Below, one piece after another: positions 16,373-25,114 of a stretch of 64,000 bases of DNA. The first letter of the stretch is position 1; each line of letters opens with the position of its first letter. The DNA is from Parvibaculum sp039973015 (GTDB lineage Bacteria; Pseudomonadota; Alphaproteobacteria; Parvibaculales; Parvibaculaceae): the NCBI RefSeq assembly GCF_039973015.1, contig NZ_JBDWLT010000003.1, positions 1 through 64,000 of the forward strand, read 5' to 3'. A program made the position numbers and the translations under genes. The notes below the pieces were generated by a model. That model was not told the origin of the DNA. It did not search any database and saw nothing but the letters and a program-made list of their open reading frames with translations.

Positions 16373-17406
16373 CCCGCTCTGATGCCCATTGCCTCGGCCA
16401 GCAGCTCATAAGACCGTACACGGTCTTTCTGATCGTAGGTGATCGTGAGAATCGTGAAGTCGTCGACGCCGTGTGCCTCGCCAAGCGCCAGCAGCTTCCC
16501 GCGAACCTGCTCCGGCGTACCGGCAAACCCCCGCTGCTCAATGGCGCGCAGCATCACCCGGTCTTCATCCGTATAAGGGTAGTCGAGCGCCTCCTCAATG
16601 GAGGGAAAGGGGCCGCCACGGTTCTGCAGCAAATGCATCACCCAGAGGTTGCGCGATGAAGCGATACGTTTCGCATCTTCTTCCGTATCCGCGACGGTGA
16701 CGGAGACGGCAATGGCTCCCCTCGGAGCGTTGATCTCGCGGGAAGGACGAAAATTCTTTCGGTAAACATCGAGCGGTTGCGTGCCCGCATCCTGATTGAT
16801 GAAATGGGCGAAGCAATAGGCCATGCCGTACTGCGCGGCGATGAGCGCGCCATCGCCACCGGAACCCAGCATCCAGAGGTCCGGCATGCCCGGCCCGCGC
16901 GGCGTCGCGTGGAGCCCGGTATAGGGATGGTCGGTAGGAAAGCCGCCTTCTTCGCCCTGAAGCCCCGTCGAGTCTTCCAGGAATTGCCGTAGCAGCTCCA
17001 CCTGCTGTGGAAAAACGCCGACGTCATAGGCTTGGGGCCCCGGTTGCAGCGCGCGCGTTGTTCGCTGGTCACCGCCGGGTGCCCGTCCCAGCCCGAGATC
17101 GATGCGGCCGGGATAGAGCGTTTCCAGCACCCGAAAGCACTCCGCGACCTTGAGAGGGCTGTAATGCGGCAGCATCACGCCCCCCGAGCCGACGCGAATG
17201 CGCGCCGTGGCGGCGGCGACCGCGGCAATCAGCACTTCGGGCGCGGACCCCGCAAAGGACGACGTGTTGTGATGTTCGGCGAGCCAGTACCGGCTATAGC
17301 CGAAGCGCTCTGCTTGTTGTGCGAGGTCTATCGTGTTCGTGATCGCTTCGGCGGCGGTTCCACCCTTGCGGATCGGCGATTGATCGAGAACGCTCAATGT
17401 AACCAT
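16369..17406 (-). CDS. LLM class flavin-dependent oxidoreductase
   Basis: A 345-residue luciferase-like monooxygenase of the MsnO8/YhbW type: it opens MVTLSVLDQSPIRKG and contains RYWLAEHHNTSSFAGSAPEVLIAA, RVGSGGVMLPHYSPLKVAE and PGRIDLGLGRAPGGD. Such enzymes use reduced flavin to oxygenate small substrates; the actual substrate is unknown for most. It is convergent with the GPH symporter (overlapping stops) and divergent from the first PAS gene, with 161 bp between starts. Confidence 0.87.
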   Translation of the reverse strand: MVTLSVLDQSPIRKGGTAAEAITNTIDLAQQAERFGYSRYWLAEHHNTSSFAGSAPEVLIAAVAAATARIRVGSGGVMLPHYSPLKVAECFRVLETLYPGRIDLGLGRAPGGDQRTTRALQPGPQAYDVGVFPQQVELLRQFLEDSTGLQGEEGGFPTDHPYTGLHATPRGPGMPDLWMLGSGGDGALIAAQYGMAYCFAHFINQDAGTQPLDVYRKNFRPSREINAPRGAIAVSVTVADTEEDAKRIASSRNLWVMHLLQNRGGPFPSIEEALDYPYTDEDRVMLRAIEQRGFAGTPEQVRGKLLALGEAHGVDDFTILTITYDQKDRVRSYELLAEAMGIRAG

Positions 17407-17567
17407 GAAGAAATCGTCCGTTCTTGCGGCGGCTCATGAGAGGCCGTTGTAACAGTGGATTTGGCGGATTCCAGCCGAAATCGGTAAAGCCGCGATTTCC
17501 CGCCGCCGGGGTTTAAAAACTCGTTAATCGTCACATTCGCAATATCCGCTATGCGAGGAAAGTAATC

Positions 17568-18131
17568 ATGCTGCCTACCGATGAACTTGTTGCGGAGGCG
17601 AAGGCGACGAAGGCGCAGTTCGTCGATCTGTCGGAGCTCTCCGATCCCGTCACGCAATACATGCTGCAATACTGGATGGACAAGAAGGGCGCCCGGCCGA
17701 TGCCGTTGCCCATTGAGATGAATTTTGCCGGTTTTGCGCGCCATGCAGCAAAGATCACGCTGATCGGGGTAGAGCACGACCCCTTGCGTTTCCCCGTGCG
17801 TCTTGCCGGAGAAGAAGTGATCGCGAATCTCGGCTTCAATCCGAAGGGTAGAGACGTTCTCAGCTTCAACAAGGAACTTCCAGGTCTCGGAACCCTGCTG
17901 CAGGGCTTCTACACATGGCTGCTTTCGGAACGCCGCCCCGCCGCAGTCAGGGGAACGCAAGATATGCTCGGCAAGAGCTACAGAAGTTATGAGGCGATAT
18001 ATCTCCCCTTGTCGAGCGATGGAGAAAACATCGATCGTTTCATGGATGTCACCGTCACGTATTTGGAATCAATGAACCTTCGCCGCCAGACGGCGGCCTT
18101 GCGCCCGCGCGGTCCGTTTATGGGAGCTTGA
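17568..18131 (+). CDS. PAS_5-type PAS domain protein (copy 1)
   Basis: A 187-residue soluble protein made of little more than one PAS fold. The family pattern is FVDLSELSDPVTQYMLQYW, RPMPLPIEMNFAGFA, FPVRLAGEEV and SYEAIYLPLSSDG near the C terminus. No output domain is attached, so it is a stand-alone sensor or scaffold; roles of this family are not established. GAGGAAAG lies six bases before the ATG. It is the most divergent of four paralogues in 3 kb: the segment equivalent to LMPHLQMVQ of copy 3 is HAAKITLIG here. Confidence 0.75.
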   Translation: MLPTDELVAEAKATKAQFVDLSELSDPVTQYMLQYWMDKKGARPMPLPIEMNFAGFARHAAKITLIGVEHDPLRFPVRLAGEEVIANLGFNPKGRDVLSFNKELPGLGTLLQGFYTWLLSERRPAAVRGTQDMLGKSYRSYEAIYLPLSSDGENIDRFMDVTVTYLESMNLRRQTAALRPRGPFMGA

Positions 18132-18136
18132 GTCCA

Positions 18137-18580
18137 TCAGTCCGAAAGCGGCCTCTTCTTCACGCGTTTCACGATGCCTGAAAAGTTCAGAAGGATGCGC
18201 TCCGCAGCGCCGCTCCCTGTGAAGACCTGGCCGCGAAGAAATACCATGCTGCCGGTGTTCTGCACGATCTCGCCCCGCGCCTCGACGAATTCGCCCGCGC
18301 CCGCGGCGGCTGTGAATTCCGCTGAAAAAGAAACGGTCACGGCCGGCCCTTCCAGCACGTCTCCGCCAATGGCAAAAAGCGAATAGTCGGCAAATGTCAT
18401 CAGCATGCCGCCATGCAGAAAGCCGCCGCCATTGCAATGTGTCGGCGTCGCCTCGAACGCACAGGTGACGTGCCCGTCGTCATGCTTTTTGAAAAAGAAG
18501 GGCCCCGCATGATCCTCGAAGGGATCGTGCCCTTCCCAGCTTTGGTATCCAGTCAGCCGATCGTTCAAACTCGTATTCAT
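18137..18580 (-). CDS. PaaI-type hotdog acyl-CoA thioesterase
   Basis: A 147-residue single hotdog domain. The signature GGGFLHGGMLMTFADYSLF contains the HGG and the acidic residue of PaaI/YdiI-type thioesterases; TVSFSAEFTAAAGAGEFVEA follows the usual second half. It should hydrolyse an acyl- or aryl-CoA. The frame is open 29 codons upstream of the chosen ATG, but the extra residues are not family-like. It is inserted on the opposite strand between PAS copies 1 and 2, convergent with copy 1 (5 bp apart). Confidence 0.82.
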   Translation of the reverse strand: MNTSLNDRLTGYQSWEGHDPFEDHAGPFFFKKHDDGHVTCAFEATPTHCNGGGFLHGGMLMTFADYSLFAIGGDVLEGPAVTVSFSAEFTAAAGAGEFVEARGEIVQNTGSMVFLRGQVFTGSGAAERILLNFSGIVKRVKKRPLSD

Positions 18581-18742
18581 TTCTGCAACGCCCCGATACT
18601 GCAATTCACTTGCGGCGCTTTTAGCAGGAAAGCTTCGAGGTTCCCAACCGTGCCGCGGCTTTTCCATATGGGAACTTGGAATTTAAGGTCTTCGTTACGT
18701 AAGCTTGTCAGAATGCGGGAATGCAGTCTGAAGGAACTTGAT

Positions 18743-19246
18743 ATGGGCGTCGCCCTTCAAAAAAAGACCTCTCTTGAGGACAGCGCACGCATCGTGTCCC
18801 TGGAAGATGTTTCCGATCCATTGCTTCGGGATCTGCTCTCCTATTGGGAGCGGACAAGGGCCGGGCGCGACATACCGGTGCGGCGCGAGATCGTGCCGAC
18901 TGCTTTTCCGCGCCTGATGCCCCGCATGTTCATGGTTCGGGTGCAGGAAGGTCCATCCTTCGTCTACAGCCTTGCCGGCAACGAGACCGTGGAAGCACAT
19001 GGAGACAACTATACGGGCATGGATGTTCGTGAACTTGATCGCCATGCGCCGGGCTATGGCGCGTCGATGCAGCGCTTCTATACCTCCATCGTGCGGCGCC
19101 GCCGTCCTTGCGCCGCCGAGGGCTCGCTGCAGTTCGTGAACAGGGGCTTTTGCCGCTTCAAGGCAATTTATCTCCCCCTCGCCTCTGCGGAGGGTACGGT
19201 GAGCCATATCATGGGAGCGGCAGCCTATGAGATGGGCCGCGAATGA
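18743..19246 (+). CDS. PAS_5-type PAS domain protein (copy 2)
   Basis: A 167-residue PAS protein: RIVSLEDVSDPLLRDLLSYWERTRAGRDIPVRREIVP, then LMPRMFMVRVQEGPSFVYSLAGN, DNYTGMDVREL and FKAIYLPLASAEG. Start chosen at 18743 because AAGGAA stands seven bases before it and the protein then has the family length; in-frame ATGs at 18668 and 18713 would add residues without resemblance to the family. The next paralogue begins 12 bp after its stop, so copies 2 and 3 are very likely co-transcribed. Confidence 0.75.
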   Translation: MGVALQKKTSLEDSARIVSLEDVSDPLLRDLLSYWERTRAGRDIPVRREIVPTAFPRLMPRMFMVRVQEGPSFVYSLAGNETVEAHGDNYTGMDVRELDRHAPGYGASMQRFYTSIVRRRRPCAAEGSLQFVNRGFCRFKAIYLPLASAEGTVSHIMGAAAYEMGRE

Positions 19247-19258
19247 GATTTCGGAAAG

Positions 19259-19810
19259 ATGGACGATTGCAATCCTAAACTGAACGAAGCGGCACATCAG
19301 GAAGGTGCGAACCTCGTTCGCCTCAAGGATCTGACCGATCCGATCGTTCTTTTCATGTTCGACTACTGGAAGGAAAAGCGCGGAAGCCGCCTTATGCCTT
19401 CGCCGAACGATATGAACCCGGTGGATTTCGCGCGCCTCATGCCGCACCTCCAGATGGTCCAGGTCGATTGGGAACCCTTCGATCTCAGCTATCGTCTCCT
19501 TGGTGAGGAAATAGCGGGTGTGCATGGCGGCAATTATTCGGGCCGCGCGGTGCTTGAGCTCAATGCGGTGAGCGACGGCTTCGGCACGATGATGTTTGAA
19601 CTTTTTCGCGCCGTCGCAACGGACAGGCGGCCCTATGCGGCGGGAGGAACGCTCGCGTCGCTCGGGCGCGGCTATACCGGTTTTCAGGGCGTCTATATGC
19701 CTCTTTGTGCCGATGGAGAGAAGGTAAACAGGATCATTTGTTGCTCTTCCTATGAGGTGCGAGAGGGGCTCGGTCTTTCCGGTGTTTCCGCGACGACAAA
19801 CCGAGAATAG
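19259..19810 (+). CDS. PAS_5-type PAS domain protein (copy 3)
   Basis: A 183-residue PAS protein with LVRLKDLTDPIVLFMFDYW, RLMPSPNDMNPVDFARLMPHLQMVQVDWEPFDLSYRLLGEE in short, GGNYSGRAVLEL and FQGVYMPLCADG. It is closest to copy 4 by eye (shared MVQV.W.PFDL.YRLLG). The ribosome-binding site is poor (GGAAAG directly abuts the ATG), suggesting translational coupling to copy 2, whose stop is 12 bases upstream. Confidence 0.77.
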   Translation: MDDCNPKLNEAAHQEGANLVRLKDLTDPIVLFMFDYWKEKRGSRLMPSPNDMNPVDFARLMPHLQMVQVDWEPFDLSYRLLGEEIAGVHGGNYSGRAVLELNAVSDGFGTMMFELFRAVATDRRPYAAGGTLASLGRGYTGFQGVYMPLCADGEKVNRIICCSSYEVREGLGLSGVSATTNRE

Positions 19811-19912
19811 TTCAAATTGTCCGGATTGGGTTCATTCGGCATTAGGAGACTTCCGGCACTCTCCCGATTGATGACTCGGGCAGGGAGCCATCTCAATGAC
19901 AGAGCGTGGGCA

Positions 19913-20452
19913 ATGACGCAGTTGGCGGAAGATTATCGTAGCGAAGACTACGCGGATGTGCTCGCCGAGGCGGATGCTCATGGCATCGCGTTTCGCCGTT
20001 TGAAGGAGCTTGAGGAACCGCTCTGCCGCGATATGCTTTCCTACTGGAAAGAACTGCGCGGGGTACGCGCCATGCCTTGCCCCGGCGAAATCGATCCCGT
20101 TCGCTTCGCCCGCCACATGCCGAACCTCCTCATGGTGCAAGTGAACTGGCAGCCCTTCGACCTGACCTATCGCTTGCTGGGCGGCGATGTCGTGAATGCA
20201 CATGGCTCGAACTTCCGCGGGCGGCGCGTACTCGACAGCCCGTCGCACACAGGCCGTTTCAGCGAAGTTCTTTTCAGCTTCTACAAGTTCGTCGCGGAGC
20301 AGAAGCGGCCCTATGCGGTTGCCGGCACGATGGAATACACGGCGCGTGGTCCCGTCTCGGTCGAGGCTGTCTACCTGCCATTCTCGCTCGACGGAAACCG
20401 CACCGACCGGATTCTCGGCGCCACGGTCTCCATTGAGCTTCCACGCCGCTGA
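19913..20452 (+). CDS. PAS_5-type PAS domain protein (copy 4)
   Basis: A 179-residue PAS protein: FRRLKELEEPLCRDMLSYWKELRG, RAMPCPGEIDPVRFARHMPNLLMVQVNW, FDLTYRLLGGDVV, GSNFRGRRVLD and VEAVYLPFSLDG. The start is uncertain. The ATG at 19913 gives the family length, an ATG at 19871 would add 14 residues, and none has a clear Shine-Dalgarno sequence. It is followed 87 bp later by an acyl-CoA dehydrogenase gene on the same strand. Confidence 0.75.
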   Translation: MTQLAEDYRSEDYADVLAEADAHGIAFRRLKELEEPLCRDMLSYWKELRGVRAMPCPGEIDPVRFARHMPNLLMVQVNWQPFDLTYRLLGGDVVNAHGSNFRGRRVLDSPSHTGRFSEVLFSFYKFVAEQKRPYAVAGTMEYTARGPVSVEAVYLPFSLDGNRTDRILGATVSIELPRR

Positions 20453-20539
20453 ATTCTTGGCTTTTTCGGAGGTTTTGACCCCCGGCGGCCCTTGGCCTAA
20501 ATTCCCGCAGCCTTTCAAGAAGAACAGCCGGGAAATCTC

Positions 20540-21691
20540 ATGGCACTCGACGCCGAAACACGCGATCAGCTCATTTCCTCCGTCCGCCGCTTTGTCGACG
20601 AGCGCCTGCGCCCGATCGAGGACAAGGTCTCCGAAACCGACAAGGTGCCGGACGAAATCGTCGAGGAGATGAAGGAACTTGGCCTTTTTGGTATCTCGGT
20701 TCCCGTCGAATATGGCGGCCTCGGCCTCACCATGGAGGAGGAATGTCTCCTCATGTTCGAACTGGGCCGTACGTCGCCTGCCTTTCGCTCCGTGATTGGC
20801 ACCAATGTCGGCATCGGCAGTCAGGGCATCGTCATGCACGGCCGCCAGGATCAGAAGGAATACTGGCTCCCGAAGATTGCCAGCGGCGAAGCGATTATCT
20901 CCTTCGCGCTGACGGAACCTGAAGCGGGCTCGGACGCAGCTTCCCTCAAGACCACGGCCATCAAGGACGGCGATCACTACATCGTCAATGGCACCAAGCG
21001 CTACATCACCAATGCCAACAAGGCGCATGCCTTCACACTGATGGCGCGCACCGATCCGAAGACGCCGGGCGCGAAGGGCGTCTCCGCCTTCGTCGTACCG
21101 AGCGATATTCCTGGCATCCATATCGGCAAACCAGAAAAGAAGATGGGTCAGCAGGGCGCGCATATCTGCGACGTCGTCTTTGAGGATGCGCGCATCCCCG
21201 CGGAATGCCTTCTCGGCGCGGAGGAGGGCAAGGGCTTCGTTACTGCCATGCAGGTTCTGGAGCGTGGCCGCCTGCACATCTCCGCTGTCTGCATCGGCGT
21301 GGCAGACCGGCTGGTCGAGGACAGCGTCCTCTATGCCGCCGAGCGCAAGCAATTCGGTGAACCCATCGGCAATCTCCAGCTTGTACAGGCGATGCTCGCG
21401 GATTCGAAGATGGAAGCCTATGCCGGCCGCTGCATGGTGATCGACGCCGCGCGCCGCCGCGACGCCGGTGAAAACGTCGCGACCGAAAGCTCCTGTGCCA
21501 AGCTCTTCTGCTCGGAAGCCGTGGGTCGCATCGCCGACCGCGCGGTGCAGGTGCATGGCGGCGCGGGTTATGTCGCGGATTATGGCATCGAGCGTTTCTA
21601 CCGTGATGTGCGCATCTTCCGCATCTACGAAGGTACGAGCCAGGTGCAGCAGGTCATCATTGCCCGCAACCTTCTGAAGGCGGTGAACTGA
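20540..21691 (+). CDS. acyl-CoA dehydrogenase, short/medium-chain type
   Basis: A 383-residue homotetrameric-type dehydrogenase. It contains FALTEPEAGSDAASLKTTA (flavin and substrate contact), NGTKRYITNA, RKQFGEPIGNLQLVQ and QVHGGAGYVADYGIERFYRDVR. The C-terminal IFRIYEGTSQVQQ keeps the catalytic Glu, unlike the 2490 and 8014 paralogues. It should introduce the 2,3-double bond in short- or branched-chain acyl-CoA and pass electrons to ETF. It stands alone between the PAS cluster and a DNA-repair-like gene. Confidence 0.9.
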   Translation: MALDAETRDQLISSVRRFVDERLRPIEDKVSETDKVPDEIVEEMKELGLFGISVPVEYGGLGLTMEEECLLMFELGRTSPAFRSVIGTNVGIGSQGIVMHGRQDQKEYWLPKIASGEAIISFALTEPEAGSDAASLKTTAIKDGDHYIVNGTKRYITNANKAHAFTLMARTDPKTPGAKGVSAFVVPSDIPGIHIGKPEKKMGQQGAHICDVVFEDARIPAECLLGAEEGKGFVTAMQVLERGRLHISAVCIGVADRLVEDSVLYAAERKQFGEPIGNLQLVQAMLADSKMEAYAGRCMVIDAARRRDAGENVATESSCAKLFCSEAVGRIADRAVQVHGGAGYVADYGIERFYRDVRIFRIYEGTSQVQQVIIARNLLKAVN

Positions 21692-21725
21692 GACGTGATT
21701 TGCTTCTTTCCATCCGCATTGCACA

Positions 21726-22334
21726 ATGCGGGCAATGACGAAGCTCGACCGCCTGACCGACGATATACGCGCCTGCCGCCTCTGCGTTGAAAGCCCGCTG
21801 AAGACGCCGCTGCCGCACGAGCCGCGTCCGGTCTTGCGAGTCTCGCGCACGGCACGCATCTGCATCGCAGGGCAGGCGCCCGGTACCCGCGTTCATGCCT
21901 CCGGCATGCCCTTTACCGATCCGAGCGGCGATCGTTTGCGTGACTGGATGGGCGTATCGCCCGATGAGTTTTACGACGCTGCGTGTATCGCCATCGTGCC
22001 CATGGGGTTCTGCTTTCCCGGGCTAGATGCAAAGGGGGGCGATCTGCCGCCTCGCCGCGAATGCGCGCAAACCTGGCACGAGCCGCTCTTCAAACACCTG
22101 CCTCAAATCGAACTGATCCTTCTTGTCGGTCAGTATGCGCAAGCCTGGCATCTCGGCAGGGCGCGTAAGGCCAGCTTGACTGAAACGGTTGCCGCCTGGC
22201 GCGAATACCATCCCCGCTTTATCCCGTTGCCGCATCCCTCATGGCGCAACAACGCATGGATAAAGAGGAATCCGTGGTTCGCGGAGGACTTGTTGCCAGT
22301 CCTGAAGCACGATGTGCGCCGCCTCATCGGCTAG
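21726..22334 (+). CDS. uracil-DNA glycosylase family protein
   Basis: A 202-residue protein with UDG-superfamily motifs: CRLC near residue 17, motif A IAGQAPGTRVHASGMPFTDPSGDRLRDW in short form GQAPG..(x)..GMPF, a central LILLVGQYA, and motif B PLPHPSWRN near the C terminus. Family-4-like enzymes have an iron-sulfur cluster; several cysteines are present, but I cannot assign four ligands. It may excise uracil or act on another base. Start at 21726 or three codons later (21735). Confidence 0.75.
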   Translation: MRAMTKLDRLTDDIRACRLCVESPLKTPLPHEPRPVLRVSRTARICIAGQAPGTRVHASGMPFTDPSGDRLRDWMGVSPDEFYDAACIAIVPMGFCFPGLDAKGGDLPPRRECAQTWHEPLFKHLPQIELILLVGQYAQAWHLGRARKASLTETVAAWREYHPRFIPLPHPSWRNNAWIKRNPWFAEDLLPVLKHDVRRLIG

Positions 22335-22463
22335 GGCTGCGTCATTGAGCCACAGCCATCGGCGCATCGGCGTTTTGACAGCTCTACCCCCTCTCCCGAT
22401 ACTGCCGAAAAATGGGGAAGCGGGCCGTTGGGGATTCTGCACGTGACAAGAAGGAATGGCACA

Positions 22464-22877
22464 ATGCCGCGCCGTGGCGCTGGCGGGACGCCGCTCCTCT
22501 CCCGGTTGCTTCTGGCGCTTGTCGCTGTCGCGATGCTGTTCCCGGCTCTTGCAGGAACCGTCACCGCTCGCCCGCTGGAGGCTACCGGCGTCTTTTCCGA
22601 TCGCATCGTCATCTGTACCGGCAGTGGACTTCAGGTCATCTGGCTCGATAGTCAGGGGACGCCTCTTCCCGAACAAGAAGAGCAATACAACATTGCGCCC
22701 GGCCTCTGCGCGCCGGTGGCGACAGCTGCGCTGGCGGAATTCCGCGACGGGCTCTTCATCCAGTTGCCCCGGCCGCGCTTGCCGGACCTTCCGCGCCCCG
22801 CTGCTGCGCTCCGCCTGCCGCCGCACGGCACAGAGCATCCTCCAGCGCTCACCCGGGGACCGCCTGTCTACGTCTGA
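22464..22877 (+). CDS. small exported protein, DUF2946-like, next to copper receptor
   Basis: A 137-residue protein. A hydrophobic N-terminal segment (LLSRLLLALVAVAMLFPALAG) looks like a signal or anchor. Two cysteines follow (VICTGSGLQVIWLD and GLCAPV), then a Pro-rich tail ending PPALTRGPPVYV. The pattern resembles DUF2946 proteins, which are often found beside OprC/NosA copper receptors; this is recognition by pattern, not a search. Start at 22464 with AAGGAA upstream. It precedes the receptor gene by 37 bp, so the two are probably one operon. Confidence 0.6.
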   Translation: MPRRGAGGTPLLSRLLLALVAVAMLFPALAGTVTARPLEATGVFSDRIVICTGSGLQVIWLDSQGTPLPEQEEQYNIAPGLCAPVATAALAEFRDGLFIQLPRPRLPDLPRPAAALRLPPHGTEHPPALTRGPPVYV

Positions 22878-22914
22878 AACCGTTCGAAAACTCAGACAAG
22901 ACAGGAAAGATTCA

Positions 22915-25038
22915 ATGTTGTTTCAGCGCTCTCTTGCGGCGCGGCGCGCCATGTTGCTCGCCGGCACCGCTTCGGCCGTCGCCATGTCGGCCTTGTGGAC
23001 ACTTCCCGCCCATGCGGCGGAAGACGAAGTCTCCCCCATTCTCATCCCCGAACTCGTTGTCGATGCGCCGGAGGAAGACCCGGCCGATTCCCGGACATTC
23101 GCGGTGGAGGAAATCGGCGGCCAGCCCGCGCGCGATGCCGGCGAACTCATCTCCCGCATACCGGGCGTGAGCGCGGGCCGTCGCGGCGGACACGGTTCCG
23201 ACATCAGCATTCGCGGTATGACGCAAGATCGCATCGCCGTCATCAGCGATGGCGCCTATGTCTTTGGCGCTTGCCCGAGCCGCATGGACCCGCCTACCTC
23301 TTCCATGATGCCCATGTCCGGCGACAGCATCACCGTTCGCCGGGGCTATCAGACGGTGCTGGACGGACCGCCCGCACCGGCGGGCACGGTCTCCCTGGAA
23401 CGCGCCGATTCCGCCGATTTCGCTGAGGGGCTCTCCGGCAACCTGGAGGGCGGCTACGAGTCGAACGGTTCCCAGCGCTATGCGAGCATGCAGGCGCGTG
23501 CTGTCGAGAACGGCAGCTATATTCGCGGCTTTTTCACGGGCCGCCGCGCGGACAATTATGAAGATGGCGACGGTCGCGAAGTCCGCTCCGCCTTCAAGCA
23601 ATATGGCGGTGGCGGCGAGGTTGGCCTGCGTTATGGCGCGGATTCGCTTCTCTCCCTCTCCATGGAAGAAAACCATGTCGTCGATGCCTATTTTGCAGGC
23701 GCCGGCATGGACGCACCCTGGACCGCAACGGATACCTATCGCCTGGCGGTCGACCACAACTTTGCCGAAGCAGGCGTGTTCAAGGGGTTTGACGCAAGCG
23801 TCTACGGTTCCTTCGTCGATCATGTGATGGACAACTATTCGCTGCGTACACCCGGCATGATGACCATGCGCACCGACGCAACGTCCGACACGCGCGGCGC
23901 TCGCCTCGCGGGCGATTTCGCGTTTGGAGCGGTGGAAGTTACGCTCGGCGGCGACTACCGGCGTAACGATCGCGACGCGGTGAGCTATTCCTCCATGATG
24001 GCTGCCGTCCCGCCGACCACGATCTCCAATTACACCTGGCCGGGCATGGAAATCGAGGATGTGGGTATCTTCGCAGAGGTGAAGGCCCCGCTGGCGGAAA
24101 AGACGGACCTCATTACGGGCATTCGTACCGATTTCGTTTCCGTCAGGGCAACAAAGGCCGATGTTCTGCCGGGTGGTATGGGCGCGGTCACGGCCCGCAC
24201 ACTCTATGGCACCTTCTACGGTGTCACGCAGACGGACCAGGACGAAACCAATGTGAGCGGCCTCGTACGCGTCATGCACGATTTCGGCGATTTCTCAGGC
24301 TGGGTAGGCGCAAGCCGCGCCGTACGCACGGCGGATGCGACGGAGCGTGGCATCGTCCGCGCTCCCGCAATGGGCGGCGGTGGCTGGGTTGGCAATCCAG
24401 GCATCGATCCCGAGAAGCATCATCAGGTCGATATGGGGATGGAGATAACACGCCCCGTCTGGAAGGCGTCCACGAGCATCTGGTACGACAATGTTCAGGA
24501 TTTCATCTCGCGCGATATTGCGCGGGGCCAGTCCGGCGTCCTCGTCAATGATGGTGTGTCGAGCATCTTCCGCAATGTCGATGCGGAACTGGCAGGCATC
24601 GATATTGCCGCTCAGTGGGCTTTCGCACCTTCCTGGCGTATCGGCGCAGACATCGCCTACACCTATGGCGAGAACACCACCGATGACCGGCCGCTCTACC
24701 AGATACCGCCACTGAGCGGCAGCCTGGAGCTCACCTATGATGTTACGGAATGGAGCGCGGGGTCGCGCCTGCGTTGGGCCGCCAAACAGTCGCGGAGTGA
24801 CACGAGCACGGCGACGGGTTCGGGCCTCGATCTGCAGGAAACGTCAGGCTATGCCGTGATCGACCTGTTCGGCACGTGGCGGCTCGCCGATGCGCTGACG
24901 CTGCAGGGCGGCATCGCCAACATTCTGGACACGACCTACGCGTCCTACCTCAACGAGGCGAACGGATTCGATCCTGCCGTGGTGCAGGTGAACGAACCCG
25001 GCCGCTCTGCTTATCTTCAGGTGAATTTCGAGTTCTAA
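22915..25038 (+). CDS. TonB-dependent copper receptor (OprC/NosA type)
   Basis: A 707-residue outer-membrane receptor. Residues 1-34 are a signal peptide ending PAHAA. The plug domain spans about 50-190 with SDISIRGMTQDRIAVISDG. The segment GACPSRMDPPTSS contains C120-x3-M124, the CxxxM copper-ligand motif described for Pseudomonas OprC; a Met-rich SMMPMSG follows. A 22-strand-type barrel makes up the rest, ending in aromatic QVNFEF. AGGAAAG precedes the ATG. Copper (or a copper carrier) uptake is inferred from the motif. It follows the DUF2946-like gene. Confidence 0.87.
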   Translation: MLFQRSLAARRAMLLAGTASAVAMSALWTLPAHAAEDEVSPILIPELVVDAPEEDPADSRTFAVEEIGGQPARDAGELISRIPGVSAGRRGGHGSDISIRGMTQDRIAVISDGAYVFGACPSRMDPPTSSMMPMSGDSITVRRGYQTVLDGPPAPAGTVSLERADSADFAEGLSGNLEGGYESNGSQRYASMQARAVENGSYIRGFFTGRRADNYEDGDGREVRSAFKQYGGGGEVGLRYGADSLLSLSMEENHVVDAYFAGAGMDAPWTATDTYRLAVDHNFAEAGVFKGFDASVYGSFVDHVMDNYSLRTPGMMTMRTDATSDTRGARLAGDFAFGAVEVTLGGDYRRNDRDAVSYSSMMAAVPPTTISNYTWPGMEIEDVGIFAEVKAPLAEKTDLITGIRTDFVSVRATKADVLPGGMGAVTARTLYGTFYGVTQTDQDETNVSGLVRVMHDFGDFSGWVGASRAVRTADATERGIVRAPAMGGGGWVGNPGIDPEKHHQVDMGMEITRPVWKASTSIWYDNVQDFISRDIARGQSGVLVNDGVSSIFRNVDAELAGIDIAAQWAFAPSWRIGADIAYTYGENTTDDRPLYQIPPLSGSLELTYDVTEWSAGSRLRWAAKQSRSDTSTATGSGLDLQETSGYAVIDLFGTWRLADALTLQGGIANILDTTYASYLNEANGFDPAVVQVNEPGRSAYLQVNFEF

Positions 25039-25045
25039 GCGGGAT

Positions 25046-25071
25046 GGGGAGGGAGCCTGCGCTTCCTCCCC
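25046..25071 (+). terminator. probable terminator after the copper receptor
   Basis: GGGGAGGGAGC pairs with GCTTCCTCCCC (one mismatch) around CTGC and is followed by TCTCTTCCT. It begins eight bases after the receptor stop. Confidence 0.5.
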
Positions 25072-25114
25072 TCTCTTCCTCGCCTGTGCCTGGCCGATGC
25101 GATAGCCTCGGTCC

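Noticed and set aside
19832..21865. Open frame of 677 codons opposite PAS copy 4 and the acyl-CoA dehydrogenase
   Set aside because: Antisense of two well-supported genes; no recognisable motif.
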